The notes under the pieces are model-generated. The model had not been told where the DNA came from and made no database searches. It saw nothing but the letters and a program-made list of their open reading frames with translations. The position numbers were made by a program, and so were the translations under genes. A DNA stretch of 64,000 nucleotides, taken from Cephalotus follicularis (taxonomy: Eukaryota; Streptophyta; Magnoliopsida; Oxalidales; Cephalotaceae). The stretch covers positions 67,781 to 131,780 of the forward strand of contig BDDD01002853.1 in assembly GCA_001972305.1 (NCBI GenBank), written 5' to 3'. How positions within the stretch are numbered: position 1 is the stretch's first letter; the number at the start of each line of letters is the position of its first letter. This document shows positions 57,011-64,000 of this stretch, in pieces.

Positions 57011-57388
57011 GTTACCTTACTATATTCGTAGTGATGGACAGACAAGTAGAGAATCTCCCAATCCGAGACAAAATCCATCTCGATTACATACCAAGTTCTT
57101 TTCCTACACTGGCACTGGTCGATCAGTCCAAATTCGTATCGACATCTTCATCTCAGTCCATGACCAAGTTCCCTTGCAACCTCATCATGAGATCCTTCTG
57201 CTTGTCCGAGACAAGATCGTTTCACCTAGAAGGAATCCTTTGTTAGGCACTCCTTCTCACCCAAGCAAACCAACTTAGGGAAGCTTGTAGGAAAATCTTC
57301 CAACCACCCTCATGATGAGATCATATGACACTTCAATGCAGACTTGACAGATCTGACTACAGCTTGATTTAAGGGAAAGCACCAGGGC

Positions 57389-57822
57389 TGATCAATGGGC
57401 ATTTATTGCGTTGGGAAGTTACTAGGAGTCCCTTACTTGGGGACACCTGGTAAGGGCAAAATTGGTATTTTGGCATCATTACTGCCCTTATATATACCCT
57501 CAACTACCACCTTAAGAGGGGTTAGGCTTTTGCTCCCTCTAAAGCTTACCTAAACACCTCGGCACACACTATAAACCATCTCGACAAAAGCTTAATCATC
57601 TCGGACAACACACCTAAAACACCTAAATTATATGCATAATGACGAACTATGACACAACCATCGGAGGGTAGTCTCGAAGACCACTCCGGTGCTGCCTTCT
57701 GACCATCTTTCTTTGATCTTGGGTCCTTCGCAACCGTAGCCGACCATTCAGCAACCAATTTCAGTCCAAACTTTAGGGAAGGGTACTTACAAATTCATTG
57801 TTGGTGATTCTCAATGTCAACA
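57389..57822 (+). repeat. TAT1 3' LTR (about 434 bp)
   Basis: It starts TGATCAATGGG after a polypurine-like AAGGGAAAGCACCAGGGC (57371-57388) and ends ATGTCAACA. A TATA box, TTATATATACCC, lies at about 57486. TG/CA ends and the TGAT start match the LTRs of TAT2 and SOLO-E. The start is the less certain end, since no second copy is in view. Confidence 0.55.
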
Positions 57823-58081
57823 AAAAATCAAAATCTACGAGTTTCGCGTGACAAAAAAGAAATTTTGTAAATAGTGTTATTTTTTCATTTATAGAATACA
57901 ATTAGGAAATATGTATTGAAACTAATTTATTCAATCTCTTGTGTCACGTAATTTTAGTCTTTAAAAATATTAAATTTTAGTAAAATGAGAAAATATGTCA
58001 CTAATATGTGACTTTTAGTTCTAAGTTATAATGACTTTTGGTTCCAATTTATAATTTTCACTAATAATTTGTTGTAATAGT
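57823..58081. mobile_element. CACTA-like terminal remnant
   Basis: AT-rich sequence with scattered GTGAC / GTCAC and TTTTAGT motifs, ending TTTGTTGTAATAGTG. The reverse complement of that end, CACTATTACAACAAA, resembles CACTA transposon ends. Only one end is recognisable. Confidence 0.3.
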
Positions 58082-58232
58082 GACAAACTTGACATATTTG
58101 TCACTTATTTTACCGTCCCTATAAAATTTTAGTTCCATCAATTTACTATCAATTTTGTGACGACTTTGTACTGATAATAACATTATTTAAATATTAGTAA
58201 TGATATACTATCAATGATGATATTTAATGTTA

Positions 58233-59659
58233 GGGTAAATTACACAAAAACACCTTAGTTTTACATCCGTTAACACTTTAGCACCTGAAGATTGCAAAAT
58301 GACAAAGTCACACCTCATTATTAACGTTGTTAACAGAAATTGCAAAGTACAATACTAACTTTATCAGTCATCGTTGACAATACAATACTACTGTTCCTTT
58401 CTAGCGAAATACAATATTGCTTGCCCCATCCCTTACTCTCATCACTTTCTAGCAAAGTAGCAAGGTCTCTTCTCTAGTTAAACCCATGTCGTTCGTTTTG
58501 TTCCTTTGACAATAGTAAGTACCCATAAACTTTTCTTCTTGCTTGTTGTGGAATTTGTGTGCGTTATATACTGTGCAGCTGTTTAGTTGCCAAGGCTACT
58601 GCACACCAATGAACAACCTGCAACAAAGCTATGAACACAAAGACACACCAATTATCATCATCAAACACTCACAACGCAGCCTTACCCCCATAAACACAAA
58701 ATCAAACACACAACCACAATCAAATTAATGAAAAATAAATTTACAAACAATTTTAATCCAAAAAAAAGAGAAGAGAAAACAAGACCAAGCTCACAACGCC
58801 ATAGTTCCCACAAACAGCAGCCTCACAAACAAACAACCACTACCTTCTCCTCAAATAACGAACTGGAGAATACAAAAACAAAGCCAGCTACCGATACCAT
58901 ACTACTGCCACTCCATCATAGCCCACCGCGACCAAGCGACAATAAACAACCATTCATCTTCTGCCTTCAATCGAAACACATCCCCATATCCACCACCTCA
59001 TAAGCACAACACCTTAAACAGAGCAATCCAAACCATAGCCTCAACAACACCAGCGGCACCACCACATCACCTACATGAATTCGTTATCATCAACAAACTT
59101 GTCACAAACAAATTGAAACCGAAATCGCATCAACCATCGAGCGCCACCATGCCTTCAATACCCACTCAAATCCGTAGCTTTCGTTGTCAATAACACAAAC
59201 TCATAGCCGCAAAACAAAAACACCAAGATAGAGAGAATTTTTTAGATGAAAGAACAGGTGAGACAGTAATAGAAACTAGAGAGAGCGACGAAACCCACTT
59301 TTCCCCCTCTCCACTGGTGGGCGCTCTTGCTCCTGCCGCCAGCCCCCCTGCCCCATCCCTCCCCATAGCTCTGTCGGTTGCTATCTCCTTTTGCCAGGCC
59401 CAATCTGGCAAATAAGTGTGTGTGTTTTAAGAGAGAGAGAGAGAGAGGTCTGAAGGGGGCATTTTTGGTATTAACAAAATGTTATTAATATAATGCTGAT
59501 GTGACAGTGTAAAACTAATGGATCGACTAACGGCAGATTAACGGCAGATGTCTAACTGTCTACCAAACAGCATCATAAGTGTCAAAATTTCTGTTTTGAA
59601 TCTTCAGGTGCTAAAGTGTCAACAGAGATAAAACTCAGGTGTTTTTGTGTAATTTACCC
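58233..59659. mobile_element. Non-autonomous Mutator-like element (MULE), 9-bp TSD
   Basis: Terminal inverted repeats start GGGTAAATTACACAAAAACA on both sides and remain similar for about 60 bp, up to TTTAGCACCTGAAGATT. The 9-bp TTAATGTTA is present at 58224-58232 and 59660-59668. A 9-bp TSD and long TIRs define Mutator-like elements. No transposase is present. The cargo (58330-59450) is unrecognised, with a C/A-rich part and a (GA)n run at 59428-59448; a 91-codon frame at 58728-59003 has no known domain. Confidence 0.93.
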
Positions 59660-59668
59660 TTAATGTTA

Positions 59669-60102
59669 TCATTATCAATAATGTATATTAAAAATAATAG
59701 ACATTTAGCTTACTACCTCAGTAACTAAAATTCTAAAACGCCATTTAAACTTATTATATCTTAAACTTTTAATAACTGAAATTGCATCGTTTTGTATACT
59801 ATATTTTTGTTACTGAAACTGTGTTGTTTTGTTAATTATAATTTAATAATTGAAACTACGCTATTTTATATAAAGTTACTATTATTTATGTTCTAAAAAT
59901 TAATATTATTTGGTGTATTATTTTAATAATTTACTATAATAAATTTTTATATAATTTTAAGTTTTATATTAGTTGTAATTGTAATAATCATCACTAAAAA
60001 TAAAATATCAGTAAAATTACTAATTATGTCGTACATTTAGTAAACTCTTATGAATTATTTGAAGACATATTTGATGGATATTCAGATATTCAAAATCTCT
60101 TA
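59669..60102. other. AT-rich spacer, no gene seen
   Basis: Low-complexity AT-rich DNA with TAACTGAAA-type repeats (59720-59870), probably continuing the degraded transposon that flanks the MULE on the left. Confidence 0.4.
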
Positions 60103-60582
60103 TGATATGGAAAAAAATACATCTTTTATTAAAGCACTGACACATGTCCTTTAATACTCACAATTACGGGTAAAAATGGCCAAGTACGTGGTTATAATGG
60201 AGGAGAAAACGAGGAGAAAACGTCTCCACCCACAATGAAGTAATGGCTGGAATCTCGGTCATTACCAAGGGACCAGTAACTCAACCACGATGTTAGCAGA
60301 CGTTACAGCCAGGTATGTTTATAAATACTCCCAAAAAGACTGAGGGGGGGTCGAGCTATTTGCCATTTACACTTAATATATTCTTTGTACAATGACTGAC
60401 TTAAGTATCGGAGTGTCCCCAGGAGGAAAACCTCTTAGACTTTCGATATAGTACTTTCTCTTTATGCAGGGAAGACTAAAGAATATACATCCAACATTAT
60501 CCTCGGATTATTCGATATTTCCTCTAACAAATCAAACATTCACATGTGAAGGACTGTTGTATAGTTGATTTCAGCATCAACA
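60103..60582 (+). mobile_element. SOLO-E: solo LTR related to TAT2, TSD TCTTA
   Basis: 480 bp, TGATATGGAAAAAAATA to TTTCAGCATCAACA, flanked by TCTTA at 60098-60102 and 60583-60587. It aligns along its length with the TAT2 LTR: the start, the TATAAATAC box (60320), the TATCGGAGTGTCCCCAGGAG block and the end. It is diverged from TAT2, so it is another family member. Confidence 0.88.
60320..60327 (+). promoter_or_regulatory. TATA box, SOLO-E
   Basis: TATAAATA at the position equivalent to the TAT2 LTR box. Confidence 0.55.
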
Positions 60583-60587
60583 TCTTA

Positions 60588-61152
60588 TTATATTAGATAT
60601 AGCAATCATCCTTTCTAAATTATAGCGCGAGCGAACATAACAAAAAGTTGCACAAAATCTTAAAGATTTTTCTTCTCTAAATACACATATGGTATGCATG
60701 TATGATTTCTCTTCTTAGATATATACAGATATAAAATAAATTTATGCAAATATTAAGGGCATAATAAAGTATAAAACTCTTATAAGTGATAGGGCCAAAG
60801 ATTACGTATCTCTACAGGCGTGGTTAACCTCATTGTCTCTTTCCCAACACTATTCATCAAAAAAAAATTATAAATGCACTAAACATAAGCAAAACCCTGT
60901 GTACATATATTTACAAGTATTTACTTTTATTAATAATAAAAATAAAAAAAGAGTTGTGGCGTGGTAGTTGTAGAGCTGGAAATTCAGACCTGTACTTGAG
61001 GTACCTGCGGGTATACATGTATAGGTACAAGTACTTGTTTGAAATATTAGTACCTGTCAAACGCGAATAATGTTGTACTTGTACCTACAGGCCCGTAGGT
61101 AAAATGACCATATTCGTTGATACTCGCGGATACCCACAGGTACCCGTGAGTA

Positions 61153-61226
<74 letters not shown>

Positions 61227-61611
61227 TCTTGTATTTCTAGTTTCATACTTGGTATTATTAATGAAGAAAATAACATGAGGTGTGAAATAAATCTACGAAG
61301 TTTATAACTTACAATTAACCATATTAGCATACATACAAAAGCAGTCCAATAGAGAAATAACACATGAAGTAAGGTTGAGTTCCATATAATTGGAATGTTG
61401 ATGACGCATTAGCTACCAACATGATTATTATTCCGCTGCTCCTTCCTTCTTCACTCTAAAAACCATGAATCTTGATTTGTTCCTACTTCACAATACTAGC
61501 TTGTTGATTAAAATCTAAATGGAAATAAAGAAATTAGGTACCTCAAAAAAATTTGGAATTTCTTTAAAATATATTTTACAGATATTATTCGTAACTATTT
61601 GCGGATACAGA
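60588..61611. other. AT-rich spacer with microsatellite, no gene seen
   Basis: Contains a GTACCTGCGGGTA...CAGGTACCCGTGAG low-complexity region (60990-61150) and a compound (CT)n(TA)n microsatellite at 61155-61220. No coding region was recognised. Confidence 0.5.
61155..61220. repeat. Compound (CT)n-(TA)n microsatellite
   Basis: About 14 CT units, a short CTAT transition, then about 16 TA units. Confidence 0.95.
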
Positions 61612-61919
61612 TAGGGATGGCAATGGGGCGGGGTGGGGCGGATTTTGTCATCCCCACCCCCGCCCTGCCAATTGGAACGGGGATTAAAACCTCTATCCGC
61701 CCCTGTCCCACGGGGGTAATATCTTTCCCGTATTTGCCCCGATACCCGAGGGGCCCTGCCCCCACCCCAATATATACAAAAATTTGTTAATATGGTGATT
61801 TGAACCCAAGACCTCATACATTTAACTAATTTATACAACCACCAAGCTGGTAGCTTTTTATTTTTAAAACAAACATACTATTATACTTAAAGTTTATATA
61901 TATATATATATATATTTTT
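61612..61919. mobile_element. hAT-like element, one end
   Basis: TAGGGATGGCAATGGGGCGG is the characteristic start of a widespread group of plant hAT-related elements, followed by the usual GGGGCGG / CCCCGCCC-rich inner sequence. It is cut at 61920 by SOLO-F, and no second terminus was found. Confidence 0.55.
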
Positions 61920-62201
61920 TGTAATACCCAAAAAAATTTATAAATAAAATATATGTGTACAGTAATTTAAGAAATAGTATTTCGGGCCCAAAACGTATTG
62001 TTAATGTACTAGAAATAGAAATGGCAATTTTGGGCATGAATGAAAATGTAAGGTTTGGAATAAAATGGAAATTGGGCTTTAAAATTATGTTATTGCCATC
62101 GGGCCAAAAGAAATGAAAGGAAGAGGAAAAATTTGTTGGGCCGTTCTCAGCAGCCCACAGTGGTGTTTTCTCTAGGAAATTCTAGAGAATTCCTTGTAGG
62201 T

Positions 62202-62211
62202 TATAAAAAGG
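62202..62211 (+). promoter_or_regulatory. TATA box, SOLO-F
   Basis: TATAAAAAGG, 282 bp into the LTR, with TTCTAGAGAATTCC upstream as in SOLO-B. Confidence 0.6.
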
Positions 62212-63944
62212 GTGAAAGGAGGAGTAGGGACGGATGATGAAAAAATTGGAAGAAAATAGACAAAGAAGATGCCATTTTCTGGAGGCTTCTTGTCTCCCTT
62301 CTCCCACTCTTATTTAGTCAAGGAGCAAAGGAAAAGGAAGTAAGGGCAAAGGAGTGTATATATATATATATATATATACACTAAATGAGCAGTGGGATGA
62401 CGTAATGCTTGGCCCGACCAGGTCCGAGATGGGTCCTCCTTCTACGCCCGAGCACGCACTTGTGCCACCCGAGTGACGCGCCGTTAGCAGGTCACGACCA
62501 AATGGCCGAGCTCCCCATTGTCATGCGTCCAAGAATGGCTAGGTGCTGAGCCCTTTTATCGGCCGGCGTCGATGCTCTTCATCCATCAAGGCCCCTGTTA
62601 ATGACCCGAGGTGCCGCTGTTAAGTGTAGAGGTGGCCTATGCCGAGATGGCCAAGTATCAAGGTGCTATACACCCGAGCTCTCCATGAGCCAAGCTCTCC
62701 TCGCCTCTGAGATGCCACGCATCCGAGCTCCGTGACGTGGCTAGGTGCCGAGGAGCATCCAGCGCATGCACCTGACCACTATCGCCATGCGTCATGAGCA
62801 TGGTATAGTGCTAGAAACACAATGCCACTGAGCTCCTCGACCTGGGTTGGTATTGAGGAGGATTCCATGACGCCAGACGAGGAGTGGCTGGGGAGCCTAA
62901 GTGTCGAGGTGCCATTGCTAGTCCTGCCCGAGGTGCCACCCATTGTGCCAAGGAGAATGCGCCGAGGAGCCATCAACCGAGGAACTATGTGTCGAGGAGA
63001 CAGGTGCCGTGGAGACATGTGCCAGGAGCCGAGCTCTCCTCTGCCATGTGCGCCATGCAATACCAAGCACCGTCCTCTACATACAAGCTCTCCTCTGGTG
63101 CGCACCAACCTCTTCTCTGCATGCGCCCGAGCACCCAGCGCATGAGCCGTGTCTTCCTCTGCATGCTTCTTAGGCATGCAAGACACTCAACCACTGCCAA
63201 GAAACGCTTGCAAACTCTCCTCTTCCATGGGCCGAGCATGCACCCAACGCATGCCTTGAATCGAGCGTTCCTCTACCCTGCATACCATGCCCAGTGGAGT
63301 GCGAATTCTCCATTGCCATGCATGTGTCATCTCCTACCATGTATGTCAAGCTCTCCATATCGTGGGTGTGCAGTACCGAGCCCTTCTCTAGCAATGTTGC
63401 ACTCTCCCTCTGCATGCCATGATGCCAACAGTGCTCAGTGCATGCATGCCTTGCATGCGTCATCCTCGCCACCCATGCGAAGCCCTCCTCTACCATGGGT
63501 ATGTTATGAGCTGAGCACTACTCATACCTGTGTTCCAGAGGAAAGGCGACCAAGTGTAAGAACATGTACTGTGCCTGAGGTGGCACCTAGGCATGCCCTG
63601 CTCCTTCCTGCATGTATTCTAGCACTACATGTTATACCCTAAAGCACTACCGTACGCGGCCATGCATGCTATACCTGGTAGCTTTGTGTTAGTATATACA
63701 TGTATATATATTGTGCTCGGCCATAGGTCCTTAAATGATGGTTACTATGAAAGGCTGATAAATGCAGTGGGAATGGTTGATAAGTACAGTGAAAAGGGTA
63801 GTAAATATAGAGTAAAATAAGTGATAAGCATAAGGTAAAGGATAAATGGGTTTATGGTAGTATAGTGTATTAAAGGCAGACCTCACAGTGAAATGTTAAT
63901 GTAGTGTAATATTAATATAGTGAAGTGAATTGTAATGTACTGGA

Positions 63945-63995
63945 TCACCACCGAGATGAGCCCTATGGGGATCACCACCGAGATGAGCCGGTAAG
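63945..63995. repeat. 28-bp direct repeat near the window end
   Basis: GGATCACCACCGAGATGAGC occurs twice, 28 bp apart. It may be the start of a longer array beyond 64000. Confidence 0.7.
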
Positions 63996-64000
63996 GCTAT

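Larger units (their letters stand above)
3421..57822 (+). mobile_element. TAT1: Tat-lineage Ty3/gypsy element, 3' half, split by COP1
   Basis: TAT1 proper is 3421-6456 plus 55856-57822, about 5 kb, interrupted by a 49-kb insertion. In order it has the integrase C-terminus, a 97-bp tandem repeat, an antisense gene on the minus strand, more tandem repeats (68 and 83 bp), a polypurine tract and a 3' LTR. Tat-lineage elements such as Grande are known to carry a long 3' region with an antisense accessory gene, and this layout fits. The 5' LTR, gag and most of pol lie outside the window or were removed at the CHR0 junction. Confidence 0.75.
61920..64000 (+). mobile_element. SOLO-F: LTR, gypsy-type, continues past the window
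   Basis: Starts TGTAATACCCAAAA after a (TA)n run. TATA box TATAAAAAGG at 62202-62211, (TA)n at 62357-62380, then 1.2 kb of GC-rich ATGC / CGAG-type sequence like that in SOLO-B, and a 28-bp repeat at the end. Whether it is a solo LTR or the 5' LTR of a full element cannot be seen. The 252-codon frame at 62884-63642 lies in this low-complexity LTR and is not a gene. Confidence 0.68.

Noticed and set aside
57286..57822. TAT1 LTR starting at TGTAGGAAAATC (57286)
   Set aside because: No polypurine tract precedes it; the start at 57389 has a better tract and the TGAT start of related LTRs.
62091..62100. ATTGCCATC as the second end of the hAT-like element
   Set aside because: It lies within SOLO-F, lacks the final CCTA, and only nine bases match.
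62884..63642. 252-codon frame
   Set aside because: It lies in the GC-rich, stop-poor part of SOLO-F; the composition is low-complexity and frames on both strands are open.
1..64000. Host protein-coding, tRNA or rRNA genes
   Set aside because: I looked for conserved domains among all longer frames and for tRNA-like cloverleaf blocks; every recognisable domain was of a mobile element. A computed scan could still find small ones.

Overview
This window is repeat-rich plant nuclear DNA, almost certainly pericentromeric or intergenic. The evidence is plant-type Ty3/gypsy polyproteins (Tat lineage and chromodomain-bearing chromoviruses), Ty1/copia-like LTRs, primer-binding sites for plant initiator tRNA-Met, a Mutator-like element with a 9-bp target duplication and a hAT-like end. 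I see no convincing host gene, tRNA, rRNA or CRISPR. The species cannot be named; the AT-rich spacer suggests a eudicot, but that is only an impression.

The window is best read as nested insertions, most of them proved by target-site duplications (TSDs) found by eye. Level 0 is a plus-strand Tat-lineage element (TAT1). Its integrase end is at 3436, it carries an antisense accessory gene, and its 3' LTR ends at 57822. On the left it is cut by a minus-strand chromovirus (CHR0, 1-3420). COP1 (6457-55850, TSD TCCTC) sits inside TAT1's antisense gene. COP1 contains the solo LTR SOLO-A (7668-10970, TSD TAATT), the chromovirus CHR1 (10995-48175, TSD TGTTG) and the solo LTR SOLO-C (50003-54471, TSD CCTTT), which itself holds SOLO-D (50720-52421, TSD AACGC).

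CHR1 is a minus-strand element with decayed gag-pol at 33945-38599. Its 3' LTR holds CHR2 (from 11280), whose very long LTR is internally duplicated and holds an almost intact Tat-lineage element TAT2 (11411-19224, TSD ACTAT). CHR1's integrase/chromodomain holds CHR3 (26153-33944), and its 5' LTR holds SOLO-B (39950-47198, TSD CGCAC), which holds COP2 (41160-45908, TSD CCATG). One deletion fused CHR2 gag to the CHR3 3' LTR at about 26152.

Right of TAT1 lie a CACTA-like remnant, a non-autonomous MULE (58233-59659, TSD TTAATGTTA), a solo LTR related to TAT2 (60103-60582, TSD TCTTA), a hAT-like fragment and the start of a further LTR (61920 to the window end).

Two signals stand out. The first is the TAT1 antisense gene, with its own TATA box and at least one intron, split by the 49-kb COP1 insertion and still in register across it. 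The second is arrays of perfect palindromes with a GTCGAC core (CAGTCGACTG or GACGTCGACGTC) in the LTRs of at least four otherwise different element families, often just upstream of the predicted TATA box.
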